The position numbers were made by a program, and so were the translations under genes. From Streptomyces angustmyceticus (GTDB taxonomy: Bacteria > Actinomycetota > Actinomycetes > Streptomycetales > Streptomycetaceae): 64,000 bases of DNA. Below the pieces are notes generated by a model. It ran no database searches and was not told the DNA's origin. It worked only from the letters and a program-made list of their open reading frames with translations. The stretch covers positions 5,741,501 to 5,805,500 of the forward strand of contig NZ_CP082945.1 of the NCBI RefSeq assembly GCF_019933235.1, written 5' to 3'. Of the stretch, positions 33,164 through 41,819 are shown piece after piece (the first letter of the stretch is position 1; every line of letters starts with the position of its first letter).

Positions 33164-34492
33164 ATGACGGAGTCCGGCGCGGCCGATCCCCAGGACCTTC
33201 CCGCCATAGCCGGGCGGGACGCGGCAGCGGCAGCACCCGCTGCACCCGTCGCGTCCCGCCGCACCAGCCTCCTGGTCACCCTCGTCCTCGGCGGCCTCAC
33301 GGCGGTCCCGCCGCTCTCGATGGACATGTATCTGCCCGCCCTGCCGCAGGTCACCGCCGCCCTGCACAGCCCCGCTGCCACCGTCCAGCTCACCCTGACC
33401 ACGTGCCTGGCGGGCATGGCGCTGGGGCAGATGATCGTCGGCCCGATGAGCGACAAGTGGGGCCGCCGCCGTCCGCTGCTGGCCGGGATGGTGGTCTACG
33501 TCCTGGCGACGGCCCTGTGCGCGTTCGCCCCCACCGCCGAACTCCTCATCGCCTGCCGCCTGTTGCAGGGACTCGCGGGGGCCGCCGGCATCGTCATCGC
33601 CCGGGCGGTGGTCCGCGACCTGTACGACGGCGTCGCGATGGCCCGGTTCTTCTCCACCCTGATGCTGATCTCCGGGGTGGCGCCGGTCGTCGCCCCGCTC
33701 ATCGGCGGCCAGATCCTGCGGATCACCGACTGGCGCGGCGTGTTCGTCGTCCTCACCGCCGTCGGGGTGGCGCTCACCCTCCTGGTGTGGCGCAGGCTCG
33801 ACGAGACCCTGCCGCCCGCCCGCCGCCACCCCGGCGGCCTCGGCCAGACCCTGCGCACCATGCGCGACCTGCTCGCCGACCGGCCCTTCTCCGGCTACCT
33901 CCTGGTCGGCGCCTTCGCCTTCGCCGCCCTCTTCTCCTACATCTCCGCCTCCCCGTTCGTGGTCCAGGAGATCTACGGCGCCTCCCCGCAGACCTTCAGT
34001 CTGCTCTTCGGGCTCAACTCCGTCGGCCTGGTGCTCGTCGGCCAGTTCAACGGCAAGTTCCTGGTCGGCCGGGTCGGGCTCGACAAGGTGCTCGGCACCG
34101 GACTGGCCGTGATCGCGCTCGCCGCGGCCGCGCTGCTGGTGATGTCCTCCGGCGTCCTCGGCCGCCCCGGCCTGGTCCCCGTCGCCGCCGGCCTCTTCGT
34201 CCTCATGGCGGCGATGGGCCTGGTCATGCCGAGCACCAACACCCTGGCGCTGCTGCGCACCCCGCACGCGGCCGGCTCCGCCTCCGCGCTGCTGGGCACC
34301 TCCACCTTCCTGCTCGGCTCGGTGGCCTCCCCGCTGGTGGGCATCGCGGGCGAGCGGACGGCCCTGCCGATGGCCCTCGTACAGCTCTCCTGCGCCATAT
34401 TGGCGCTCGTGAGCTTCCTGGGACTGTGCCGCCCGTGGCAGCGTAGGGGGGAGACCACCGGGAGCACGGCCGGAGAGAGGACCCCGCGCTGA
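33164..34492 (+). CDS. Bcr/CflA-family multidrug efflux MFS transporter
   Basis: A 12-TM exporter of 442 aa. Family marks are SMDMYLPALPQVT at the end of TM1, GMALGQMIVGPMSDKWGRR (motif A between TM2 and TM3), and the motif C-like ISGVAPVVAPLIGG in TM5. ATG at 33164 is chosen since GGAG lies 6 bases before it; an upstream ATG at 33152 would add four residues. The gene overlaps the following hydrolase as CTGA. The drug exported is unknown; Bcr-type proteins move bicyclomycin or sulfonamides in E. coli. Confidence 0.92.
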   Translation: MTESGAADPQDLPAIAGRDAAAAAPAAPVASRRTSLLVTLVLGGLTAVPPLSMDMYLPALPQVTAALHSPAATVQLTLTTCLAGMALGQMIVGPMSDKWGRRRPLLAGMVVYVLATALCAFAPTAELLIACRLLQGLAGAAGIVIARAVVRDLYDGVAMARFFSTLMLISGVAPVVAPLIGGQILRITDWRGVFVVLTAVGVALTLLVWRRLDETLPPARRHPGGLGQTLRTMRDLLADRPFSGYLLVGAFAFAALFSYISASPFVVQEIYGASPQTFSLLFGLNSVGLVLVGQFNGKFLVGRVGLDKVLGTGLAVIALAAAALLVMSSGVLGRPGLVPVAAGLFVLMAAMGLVMPSTNTLALLRTPHAAGSASALLGTSTFLLGSVASPLVGIAGERTALPMALVQLSCAILALVSFLGLCRPWQRRGETTGSTAGERTPR

Positions 34493-35625
34493 ACGCACCG
34501 AGACTCACCTACGGCACGCCGTCCCGGGCGGGGCTGGACCCCGCCTGGACCGAGCGGCTGGTCCGCGGCGTGCGGGCGCTGCCCGAGGGCCGTCCGCCCT
34601 GGGCGCCCGGCGCCGTCGTCCTGGCCGGCCGCGGCCCCGTCGTCGCCGCCGAGGCCGCCGCGGGCTGGGCACTGCGCTACCGCGCCCACGACCCCGACCG
34701 CGACCGCGGCATCGACCTGCCCCGCGACCAGTGGGAGCCGATGCGGGTGGGCACCGTCTTCGACCTCGCCTCGCTCAGCAAGCTCTTCACCGCCATCGCC
34801 GCGGTCCAGCAGATCGAACGCGGCCGGCTGGCCCTCGACGACGAGGTCCGCGCCGAGCTGCCCGCCTTCGCCCCCGGCATCACCGTGCGGCAGCTCCTCA
34901 CCCACACCTCCGGCCTCGCGCCCGAACTGCCCTTCCACGACCACCGGACCCGCGCCGCCCAACTGGCGCTCCTGTGGACGGAGGCCGCCGCCCCCAGCGG
35001 CCGCCCCGGCGCCGCCCACCGCTACTCCGACCTCAACCTCATCGCCCTCCAGCTGCTCCTGGAACAGCGCACCGGCCACCGGCTCGACGCCCTGATCCGG
35101 GACGGCGTCACCGGCCCGCTCGGCATGTCCAGCACCACCTACGGCCCGCTGGCCCCCCAGGGCGTGGCGGCGACCGAGGACCAGCGGCGGCCCTGGGCCA
35201 AGGCGGACCGCGGCCTGGTCCGCGGCGAGGTGCACGACGAGAACGCCTGGGCCCTGGGCGGCGTGGCCGGCCACGCGGGCCTCTTCTCCACCGCCCAGGA
35301 CCTGGCCGTACTGTGCCGCACGCTGCTCAACGGCGGCGCCTACGGCACCGCCCGCATCCTCGGCCCCCGCGCGGTCGCCGCCCTGCTCGACCCGCCCGGC
35401 CTCGGCTTCGCGGTCGACCAGCCGTATTTCATGGGCGAGTTGGCGGGCCGCGGCGCCGCCGGGCACACCGGCTTCACCGGCACCAGCCTGGTCCTCGACC
35501 GCGCCACCGACACCTTCCTCGTCCTCCTCGCCAACACCGTCCACCCCCGCCGCCGTGACGGCGGCAGCGCCCCGCGCGCCGCGGCCGCCACCCGGCTGGC
35601 CCGCGCGGTCTCCCGCGCCACCTGA
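34489..35625 (+). CDS. Serine hydrolase, class C beta-lactamase/EstB fold (CTG start)
   Basis: A 378-aa protein with the beta-lactamase class C/penicillin-binding fold. The SxxK motif is SLSK (about residue 98), followed by LTHTSGL, a YSD motif in YSDLNL, and HTGFTGTS in place of KTG. No signal peptide, so it is cytoplasmic. The reading frame opens well before the first GTG (34570); a CTG at 34489, 8 bases after GGAGAGAGG and overlapping the TGA of the exporter gene, gives the family-like N-terminus LNAPRLTYGTPSRAGLDP. It probably hydrolyses an ester or amide. Export and hydrolysis genes are co-translated. Confidence 0.86.
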   Translation: MNAPRLTYGTPSRAGLDPAWTERLVRGVRALPEGRPPWAPGAVVLAGRGPVVAAEAAAGWALRYRAHDPDRDRGIDLPRDQWEPMRVGTVFDLASLSKLFTAIAAVQQIERGRLALDDEVRAELPAFAPGITVRQLLTHTSGLAPELPFHDHRTRAAQLALLWTEAAAPSGRPGAAHRYSDLNLIALQLLLEQRTGHRLDALIRDGVTGPLGMSSTTYGPLAPQGVAATEDQRRPWAKADRGLVRGEVHDENAWALGGVAGHAGLFSTAQDLAVLCRTLLNGGAYGTARILGPRAVAALLDPPGLGFAVDQPYFMGELAGRGAAGHTGFTGTSLVLDRATDTFLVLLANTVHPRRRDGGSAPRAAAATRLARAVSRAT

Positions 35626-35652
35626 CCGGGCGGGGCCCGCCGCGGGGCCCCG

Positions 35653-35658
35653 TAGAAT
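35653..35658 (+). promoter_or_regulatory. -10 element of a likely leaderless transcript
   Basis: TAGAAT lies 7 bases before the ATG at 35666. No Shine-Dalgarno precedes this ATG, so transcription probably starts at or next to the A of the start codon. Confidence 0.45.
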
Positions 35659-35665
35659 TTCCCCC

Positions 35666-36619
35666 ATGCACGAGGAACTGCGCGCCGCGCTGGCGGGCCT
35701 GCTCGACGGCCTGCCGCCCAAACAGGCCGCGCAGGCCGTCGAGCGGCTGATCACCAACTACCGGGGGACCACCCCCACCGACGCCCCGGTCCTGCGCGAC
35801 CGCGCGGATGTGGCCGCCTACGCCGCCTACCGCATGCCGGCCACCTTCGAGGCGGTACGCGCCGCCCTGGCCGCGTTCGCCGCCCGGGTCCCCGACTGGT
35901 CCCCGGCCACCCATACCGACATCGGCGGCGGCACCGGAGCCGCCACCTGGGCCGCCGCGGCCACCTGGGACGGCCACCGCAGCACCGTCCTGGACTGGGC
36001 CCAGCCCGCCCTCGACCTCGGCCGGGAGCTGGCCGCCAAGACCCTGCCCGACACCGAGTGGCGGCGGCAGACCATCGGCGCGGGCCTGACCGTCCCCGAC
36101 GGCACGGACCTCGTCACCGTCTCCTACGTCCTGGGCGAACTCCGCCCCGACGACCGCCGCGCCGTCGTCGCCGCCGCGGCCGCCGCCGCGACGGCCGTCG
36201 TCCTGATCGAACCGGGCACCCCCGACGGCTACCTCCGCATCCGCGAGGCCCGCACCCAGCTCACCGAGGCCGGCCTGCGCATCGTCGCCCCCTGCCCGCA
36301 CGGCGACACCTGCCCCATCGTCCCCGGGGAAGACTGGTGTCACTTCGCGGCCCGGGTCAGCCGCTCCTCCCTGCACCGCCAGGTCAAGGGCGGCTCCCTC
36401 CCGTACGAGGACGAGAAGTTCAGCTACGTCGCCGCCACCACCCTCGACGCGGCCCCCGCCCCCGCCCGCGTCACCCGCAAGCCCCAACTCCGCAAGGGCC
36501 AGGTCCTCCTGGACCTGTGCACGGCCCGCGACGGCCTCCAGCGCACCACCGTGACCAAGCGCCACGGCACCCACTACCGCGAGGCCCGCGACACCTCCTG
36601 GGGCGACCCCTGGCCCTGA
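35666..36619 (+). CDS. Rsm22-family small-subunit rRNA methyltransferase-like protein
   Basis: A 317-aa protein of the Rsm22 family, related to the mitochondrial ribosome-assembly methyltransferase. It shows a SAM-binding glycine motif, HTDIGGGTGAATWAA (near residue 91), then VSYVLGELRPDDR and a C-terminal CPHGDTCPI (about 212-220), whose cysteines with WCHF resemble the metal or Fe-S site of the family. After that comes SYVAATTLD and a basic tail. It is probably cytoplasmic and acts on rRNA. The ATG at 35666 has no Shine-Dalgarno; see the -10 element at 35653. Confidence 0.88.
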   Translation: MHEELRAALAGLLDGLPPKQAAQAVERLITNYRGTTPTDAPVLRDRADVAAYAAYRMPATFEAVRAALAAFAARVPDWSPATHTDIGGGTGAATWAAAATWDGHRSTVLDWAQPALDLGRELAAKTLPDTEWRRQTIGAGLTVPDGTDLVTVSYVLGELRPDDRRAVVAAAAAAATAVVLIEPGTPDGYLRIREARTQLTEAGLRIVAPCPHGDTCPIVPGEDWCHFAARVSRSSLHRQVKGGSLPYEDEKFSYVAATTLDAAPAPARVTRKPQLRKGQVLLDLCTARDGLQRTTVTKRHGTHYREARDTSWGDPWP

Positions 36620-36659
36620 CCCCGCCGCACCGGCAGGGCCCCGCCCACCGCAACCCCCA

Positions 36660-36836
36660 CTATTCCTCCCGCACCCGCTCCTGGAACCTCCGCAGCAACT
36701 CCTGCCGCCGCTCCTCCGCACGGCCCCGCGCCCGTCCGGCGGCATCCGCGCCGCCGCCTCCCCGCAGCGCCCCGCGCGAAAGCTTGGTACGGGTACCGCC
36801 GACCCCGAGCATCCCGCCCGCGTTTCCCCGGCTCAT
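36660..36836 (-). CDS. DUF6243 family small protein
   Basis: A 58-residue basic protein starting MSRGNAGGMLGVGGTRTKLS with a Gly-rich middle and a helical Glu/Arg-rich end. This fits the short Streptomyces DUF6243 family by start motif and length; no function is known. GAAGGGGAA lies 5 bases before the ATG at 36836. It is divergent from the TetR gene, with the array of GCGAGACG half-sites in the shared 133-bp gap, so it is likely controlled by that repressor. Confidence 0.75.
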   Translation of the reverse strand: MSRGNAGGMLGVGGTRTKLSRGALRGGGGADAAGRARGRAEERRQELLRRFQERVREE

Positions 36837-36872
36837 GGAGTTCCCCTTCCTCATCGTCCGCTTCACCAGCGA

Positions 36873-36957
36873 AGCGAGACGAGGCGTCTCGCTCGCATCC
36901 ACTATGAGCGAGACGGTGCGTCTCGTCAAGGCGATACGTCTCGCCTTCCGTCTCGCT
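36873..36957. promoter_or_regulatory. Array of TetR-type operators (AGCGAGAC/GTCTCGCT half-sites)
   Basis: Seven half-sites in 85 bp. A perfect 21-bp dyad (AGCGAGAC, 5-base spacer, GTCTCGCT) lies at 36873-36893, and a second near-perfect dyad at 36907-36927, 34 bp on. A spacer-less variant (AGGCGATAC with GTCTCGCCT) lies at 36929-36946 and a lone half-site CGTCTCGCT at 36949-36957. The last overlaps the -10 TAGACT (36957-36962) that sits 7 bases before the TetR ATG. Confidence 0.8.
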
Positions 36958-36969
36958 AGACTCCGCCGC

Positions 36970-37569
36970 ATGGCCGACAAAGCAGCCCCTGACTCCACCC
37001 GCCGCAGCGAACGCTCCCGCCGGGCGATCTTCGACGCCGCCCTCGCCCTCGTCGGCGAGGTCGGCTACGACAAGCTCACGATCGAAGGCATCGCCTCCCG
37101 GGCCGGGGTCGGCAAGCAGACGATCTACCGCTGGTGGCCCTCCAAGGCCGCCGTCCTGCTGGACGCGTTCACCGTCGGCGTCGAGGACTACTCCGCGCAG
37201 GGCCTGCCGGACACCGGCGACCTGGCCGCGGACCTGAAGGCCGTGCTGCACGCCACCGTCGACGAGTTCAACGATCCGGCGTTCCAGGCCCCCTACCGCG
37301 CCCTGGCCGCCGCCGGCGCCAACGACGAGCAGCTCTCCCGCACCTTCGTCGCACGGCTGATGGAACCCGGCACCCAGGTCTACATCGACCGGCTGCGGGC
37401 GGCCCGGGAGGCCGGGGAGATCGCCGACGGCGTCGATCTGCGGATCGCCACCGAGATGATGCTGAGTCCCTTCTCACAGCGCTGGCTGATGCGCACCGGC
37501 GAACTGACCTACGACTTCGTCGACACCCTCGTCGACCAGGCACTGTGCGGACTGCGGCCCCGAGGCTGA
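36970..37569 (+). CDS. TetR-family transcriptional repressor
   Basis: A 199-aa repressor. The N-terminal helix-turn-helix (about 14-60) reads RRAIFDAALALVGEVGYDKLTIEGIASRAGVGKQTIYRWWPSK, close to the AcrR/TetR consensus; the C-terminal ligand domain is typical of the TetR_C group with a conserved PYRALAAAG segment. No Shine-Dalgarno precedes the ATG at 36970; TAGACT ends 7 bases before it, so the transcript is probably leaderless. Operator half-sites overlap this promoter, which predicts autoregulation and control of the divergent DUF6243 gene. Confidence 0.92.
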   Translation: MADKAAPDSTRRSERSRRAIFDAALALVGEVGYDKLTIEGIASRAGVGKQTIYRWWPSKAAVLLDAFTVGVEDYSAQGLPDTGDLAADLKAVLHATVDEFNDPAFQAPYRALAAAGANDEQLSRTFVARLMEPGTQVYIDRLRAAREAGEIADGVDLRIATEMMLSPFSQRWLMRTGELTYDFVDTLVDQALCGLRPRG

Positions 37570-37732
37570 ACCCACCCGGCGGCCGGTCGCCGGCGGCGGC
37601 ACACTGCCGCCGATGACCTGAATTGCCGGTATTGGTCCGCCCTTCGTTCACCCCGGATCTCCACACCGGTCACCCGAGGAGCAGGATGGTGGCAGCATTG
37701 ATCCCAGACCACCGCTCGAAGTGAGGGGATAG

Positions 37733-38476
37733 ATGGAACGCAAGAGCAGGTTCTCCCAGTGGCTGCGCCGGCCGAAGAGCGGATCAAACGGCGGCGATAC
37801 GGACACGGGATCGGCGGCTGCGCGCAGCCGCGAGGACCTGCTGCTGGCGGCGGCCGACGCGGGCTTCCCCGTGGCGCCGGCGGCGCACCCCTCCGGCTAC
37901 GGCTGTTCCTGTGAACGCATCGGCTGTCCCACCCCCGCCCGCCATCCCATCTCCTTCGGCTGGCAGACCGTCGCCACCACCGACCGCGACAAGGTCGCCG
38001 CCTGGGTCCGCACCCTCCCGCAGGCCAACTTCATCACCGCCACCGGCATCACCCACGACGTCCTGGACGTCCCCGTCGAGGCGGGCCGCAGCGCCCTGGG
38101 GCGGCTGGACGCGGCGGGCATCGACGTCGGCCCGATCACCCTCAGCGGCGCCGGCTTCGACGGCCGGATGCTCTTCTTCACCGCCACCCGCGGCACCCCG
38201 GACGACGAGGACGAGTGGTGGCCCTGCGAGCTGGACTGCCACCCCGAGACCATGGACGAGCACCCGGGCCTGCGCTGGCACTGCCGCGGCAGCTATGTGC
38301 TGCTGCCCCCCTCGGCGCTGCCCGGCGAGCGGCCCGCGGTGAGCTGGCTGCGCGGCCCCGAGCTGCCCCTGCCCGACCCGCTGACGCTCCTGGAGTCGCT
38401 CACCGACGCCTGCGCGGAGTTCAACGACCGCGAGCCGCACCACCACGAGGCGGCGGCCTGGCCGATCGGCCGCTGA
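37733..38476 (+). CDS. Primase/polymerase-like protein (PrimPol N-terminal type)
   Basis: A 247-aa protein matching the bifunctional DNA primase/polymerase N-terminal (Prim-Pol) family common in Streptomyces. Marks include SREDLLLAAADAGFPVAP, a zinc-binding-like CSCERIGCPTPARHP, FGWQTVATTDRDKVAAWVRT, NFITATGITHDVLDVPVEAG (catalytic acidic pair near DVLDV), and GRMLFFTATRG. It is short and has no helicase domain, so it may be a stand-alone relic or a specialised enzyme. GTGAGGGGA lies 4 bases before the ATG. It is a single gene, convergent with the Efe-linked lipoprotein gene. Confidence 0.82.
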   Translation: MERKSRFSQWLRRPKSGSNGGDTDTGSAAARSREDLLLAAADAGFPVAPAAHPSGYGCSCERIGCPTPARHPISFGWQTVATTDRDKVAAWVRTLPQANFITATGITHDVLDVPVEAGRSALGRLDAAGIDVGPITLSGAGFDGRMLFFTATRGTPDDEDEWWPCELDCHPETMDEHPGLRWHCRGSYVLLPPSALPGERPAVSWLRGPELPLPDPLTLLESLTDACAEFNDREPHHHEAAAWPIGR

Positions 38477-38518
38477 GCCTTCCGCCGCACCCCTCCGCAC
38501 ACGCCGTACCCACACCGA

Positions 38519-38546
38519 AGGGCCGCCGGGTCACCCCGACGGCCCT
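38519..38546. terminator. Bidirectional hairpin between convergent genes
   Basis: AGGGCCG at 38519-38525 pairs with CGGCCCT at 38540-38546 around a partly paired 14-base centre, between the primase-like gene and the lipoprotein gene. Confidence 0.6.
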
Positions 38547-38572
38547 GTGCGCGAGCCCGTTTCCCCGGCCGG

Positions 38573-39559
38573 CTACATCGGCTTGACCGCGGTCTTCGCC
38601 TCGATCCGGTTGAGCACCTCGACCTTCCCGCCGGCGCTCTTGGCGGGCACCCGGACCGTCTGGCCGGAGACCGTGGTGAAGAGCATCCGGTTGGTCTTCT
38701 TCGGCGGCCCGTCCAGGAGGCCCTTCAGCCGCCCGACCGAGATCGTCGCCCCGGCGAACAGCGTCTGCTGCTGGTGGTAGACGGTCGAGAAGAACACCAG
38801 CGCGCCGCCGTCCGTGGTGCGCAGCGCCACCGGCGGGTAGCTCGCGGGCGAGTCCTCCCACATGATGCGCTGGCCGGGCTTGTTGGCGTCCTTGGCCCGC
38901 CGCTCCCGCCAGCCGTCGGTCTGCGGGCCGGGGGCGAAGGTGCCGCCCTTGCCGGTGTTGAGGTAGGCGGCGTAGGAGCTGCTCAGCTTGCCCGGGGCGA
39001 CCGTGAGGCCGGAGGCCGTGCCGGCCGGCACCGCCTCCGCGTAGCCGTCCTTGTCCGTCTTCAGCTCCGGTGCCTTGTTGTCCGCGAACGTCGCCAGGTA
39101 CACCGCGCGCCACTGCTCGTCGATGCCGTCGCGGCTGAACACCAGGAACCAGCGGGTGTGCTGCCCCCGGGCGTTCTTGCGGTTGCTGGCCGCGTCCGCG
39201 ATGAAGTACTTCGGCCAGCCCGCCTGCTTGGGCACCGTGAAGTGCGGATCGGTGAACGCCAGGTCCGGGAAGCCCGGATTGCCCTGCGGCCGGAGGGCCT
39301 GCGACGCCTTTATCCCGGCCTGGTCGATGGCGAGCAGCGCGCCGCCCTCGAAGGAGGGGTTCAGCGACGGGTCGAGCCGGCGGTTGGCCTTGTTGAAGCT
39401 CTTGGTGAAGTGCGTGAGCGCCTTGGTGCCCTCAGCCTTCGACACCGCCGGCAGCATCTCCCTCTCGCCGTGCACCGTCATGCACCCGCTCAGTATCACC
39501 AGCGCCGCCACGGTCGACGTCAGTGTTGCGGGCACCCGGAACGGCGACCTGCGTGTCAT
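38573..39559 (-). CDS. Lipoprotein linked to the Efe iron-uptake genes
   Basis: A 328-aa lipoprotein. The signal peptide ends in the lipobox LSGC (about residues 23-26); the mature part has no Cys-rich or haem motif. It contains repeated alpha/beta segments such as HFTVPKQAGWPKYFIADA and RWFLVFSRDGIDEQWRAVYLA. The domain resembles an uncharacterised actinobacterial secreted family (DUF8094-like), a label I hold loosely. AAGGAG lies 10 bases before the ATG at 39559. Its first 129 bases lie inside the end of efeU in another frame. Extracytoplasmic, membrane-anchored; function unknown. Confidence 0.8.
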   Translation of the reverse strand: MTRRSPFRVPATLTSTVAALVILSGCMTVHGEREMLPAVSKAEGTKALTHFTKSFNKANRRLDPSLNPSFEGGALLAIDQAGIKASQALRPQGNPGFPDLAFTDPHFTVPKQAGWPKYFIADAASNRKNARGQHTRWFLVFSRDGIDEQWRAVYLATFADNKAPELKTDKDGYAEAVPAGTASGLTVAPGKLSSSYAAYLNTGKGGTFAPGPQTDGWRERRAKDANKPGQRIMWEDSPASYPPVALRTTDGGALVFFSTVYHQQQTLFAGATISVGRLKGLLDGPPKKTNRMLFTTVSGQTVRVPAKSAGGKVEVLNRIEAKTAVKPM

Positions 39560-40424
39560 GGGGCTCGGGCTCCTTCGGGGCGACCGGGGCGGACGGGGCG
39601 GCCGCCGGGGTGGCACGATTCGGCGCAACCCTACCGGGGGCGAAGAAGAACAGGAGGGTGGGGACCAGATACAGAGCCCACACCGTGACCTGAAGGACGG
39701 TCGGGTCCGGCTGGAAGTTGAAGATGCCCTTCAGCACCGTGCCGTACCAGCTGTCGGCCGGGATCTGTGCGCTGACGTCGAACGCCTGCGAGGTCAGCCC
39801 CGGCAGGATGTCCGCCTCCTGCAGGTCGTGGAAGCCGTACGCCAGCACGCCCGCCGCGACCACCACCAGCATGCCGCCGGTCCAGGTGAAGAACTTCGCC
39901 AGGTTGATCCGCACCGCGCCGCGGTAGAACAGCCAGCCCAGCGCCACCGCCGTCAGCAGGCCCAGCAGCGCACCGACCAGCGGCCGCACCCCGTCGTTGG
40001 CGGACTGCGCGGCGGTCCAGATGAACAGCGCGGTCTCCAGGCCCTCGCGGCCCACCGACAGGAACGCGGTGACCACCAGCGCCACGGTGCCCATCTGCAG
40101 CGCCGCGTCCAGCTTGCCGTGCAGCTCCTTCTTCAGATGCCGCGCGGTGCGCCGCATCCAGAAGACCATCCACGTCACCAGGCCCACCGCGATGATCGAC
40201 AGCGAACCGCCCAGTGCCTCCTGCGCCTTGAACGTCAGGGTCTGCGACCCGAACTGCAGCGCCGCGCCGAACGCGAACGACAGCACCACGGCGAGGGTGA
40301 TGCCGAGCCAGACCGGGCGCAGCGCCTCCCGCCGCCCGGTCTTGACCAGATAGGCGATGAGGATGCAGACGACGAGGCTGGCTTCCAGGCCCTCGCGCAG
40401 ACCGATCAGGTAGTTGCCGAACAC
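39432..40424 (-). CDS. efeU: High-affinity iron permease EfeU (FTR1 family)
   Basis: A 330-aa membrane protein with the two REGLE motifs of FTR1/EfeU permeases: LREGLEAS in TM1 and VGREGLETALF in TM4, whose glutamates bind ferric iron. Seven hydrophobic segments run to about residue 270. The last 55 residues form a Pro/Ala and then Arg/Asp/Gly-rich tail; the final 43 are read inside the downstream lipoprotein gene, out of frame. EfeU should import iron delivered by EfeO and EfeB. Third gene of the Efe operon, 57 bases after efeB. Confidence 0.93.
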   Translation of the reverse strand: MFGNYLIGLREGLEASLVVCILIAYLVKTGRREALRPVWLGITLAVVLSFAFGAALQFGSQTLTFKAQEALGGSLSIIAVGLVTWMVFWMRRTARHLKKELHGKLDAALQMGTVALVVTAFLSVGREGLETALFIWTAAQSANDGVRPLVGALLGLLTAVALGWLFYRGAVRINLAKFFTWTGGMLVVVAAGVLAYGFHDLQEADILPGLTSQAFDVSAQIPADSWYGTVLKGIFNFQPDPTVLQVTVWALYLVPTLLFFFAPGRVAPNRATPAAAPSAPVAPKEPEPHDTQVAVPGARNTDVDRGGAGDTERVHDGARREGDAAGGVEG

Positions 40425-40481
40425 GTCGGTTCCTTCCCTTCCTTCATGGTGCCGGCGCGCCGTGATGCGGCGCCGACGGTG

Positions 40482-41795
40482 TCAGGCGAACAGTTCCCGG
40501 CCCCACCAGTCGTCCGCGCCGCGGACGCCCGGCGGCACCGCGAAGAGCGCGGAACCCACGTGCTGGATGTACTCGTTGAGCGCGTCGTTCGCCGCCAGCC
40601 TCCGCTGGAGCGGCACGAAGCCCTCACGCACGTCGTGCTGGTAGGCGAGGAAGAACAGCCCCGCGTCCAGCCGCCCCAGGCCGTCCGTACCGTCCGTGAA
40701 GGAGTAGCCGCGGCGCAGGATGCGTATCCCGCCGTTGGAGTCCGGGTGCGCGAGGCGGACGTGCGCGGTCGGCAGCATCGACTTCAGGTGCGGGGCGTCC
40801 CGCTCGTGCTTCTTGCCGACCGGCGCGCCCTCGGCCTTGTCCCGGCCGAAGATGTCCTCCTGCTCCTTGCGGGAGGTGCGGTCCCAGGTCTCGATGTGCA
40901 TCCGGATGCGGCGGGCGACGAGGTAGGAGCCGCCGGCCATCCAGCTCTCCTTGCCCTTCGCCGCGCCGTCCGCGACCCAGACGTGCTTGTCGAGCGCGGC
41001 GGTGTCGGTGCCGGCGAGGTTGTGGGTGCCGTCCTTGAAGCCGAACATGTTGCGCGGGGTCTGCGCGTCCGGCGTCGTCGAGGACGTCTTGCCGAAGCCC
41101 AGCTGTGACCAGCGGATCGCGACCTTGCCGAAGCCGATCCGGGCCAGGTTGCGGATCGCGTGCACCGCCACCTGCGGGTCGTCCGCGCAGGCCTGGACGC
41201 ACAGGTCGCCGCCGCTGCGCGCGGTGTCGAGGTTGTCGCCGGGGAACTTCGGCAGGTCGATCAGCGCCTCGGGGCGCCGCCCCTTGAGGCCGAACCGGTC
41301 CTTGCCGTCCTTCTCGAACAGCGTCGGGCCGATGCCGAAGGTGAGGGTGAGCCGGGACGGCGGCAGCCCGAGGGCCTCGCCGGTGTCGTCCGGCGGGGCC
41401 TCCGCGAGACCGCCGACCGCGCCGTCGCCGACCGTGTCCCCGGCCGTCATCCGCGCCGCCGCCTTCGTCCACTCCTTGAGGAGCGCGATCAGCTCGTCGC
41501 GGTCATCGGTGGTGACGTCGAACGCGGCGAAGTGCAACCGGTCCTGGACGGCGGTGGCGATGCCCGCCTGGTGCCTGCCGTGGAAGGCGACCGCGGAGCG
41601 CGAGGTCGCGTCCGCGCCGGCCGGCTGGGCGTCGCCGCCGGTGCGCAGCGCCGCCGCCGTGCCGCCGGCCGCGACCGCGCCCAGCGCCAGCCCCGCGCCT
41701 CCCCAGCCCAGCAGGGAGCGCCGGGAGGGGGCGTGCCCCTCGGCGGTCCGTGCGGCCCCGGCGTCCTCGGTGGTCGTGCCCTCGTGCTCGGTCAT
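40482..41795 (-). CDS. efeB: Deferrochelatase/peroxidase EfeB (DyP type)
   Basis: A 437-aa Tat-exported haem peroxidase. SRRSLLGWGGAGLALGAVAAGG is the Tat signal. The DyP domain has the GxxDG motif FGFKDGTHN with the catalytic Asp, a later HLKSMLPTAHVRLAHPDS region bearing the proximal histidine, and a ...RGYSFTDG... segment near the end. EfeB oxidises ferrous to ferric iron outside the cell and can release iron from haem. It is 24 bases after efeO and 57 before efeU on the same strand. Confidence 0.94.
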   Translation of the reverse strand: MTEHEGTTTEDAGAARTAEGHAPSRRSLLGWGGAGLALGAVAAGGTAAALRTGGDAQPAGADATSRSAVAFHGRHQAGIATAVQDRLHFAAFDVTTDDRDELIALLKEWTKAAARMTAGDTVGDGAVGGLAEAPPDDTGEALGLPPSRLTLTFGIGPTLFEKDGKDRFGLKGRRPEALIDLPKFPGDNLDTARSGGDLCVQACADDPQVAVHAIRNLARIGFGKVAIRWSQLGFGKTSSTTPDAQTPRNMFGFKDGTHNLAGTDTAALDKHVWVADGAAKGKESWMAGGSYLVARRIRMHIETWDRTSRKEQEDIFGRDKAEGAPVGKKHERDAPHLKSMLPTAHVRLAHPDSNGGIRILRRGYSFTDGTDGLGRLDAGLFFLAYQHDVREGFVPLQRRLAANDALNEYIQHVGSALFAVPPGVRGADDWWGRELFA

Positions 41796-41819
41796 CGTGC
41801 TCCTCTGCCCGGCGGCGGA

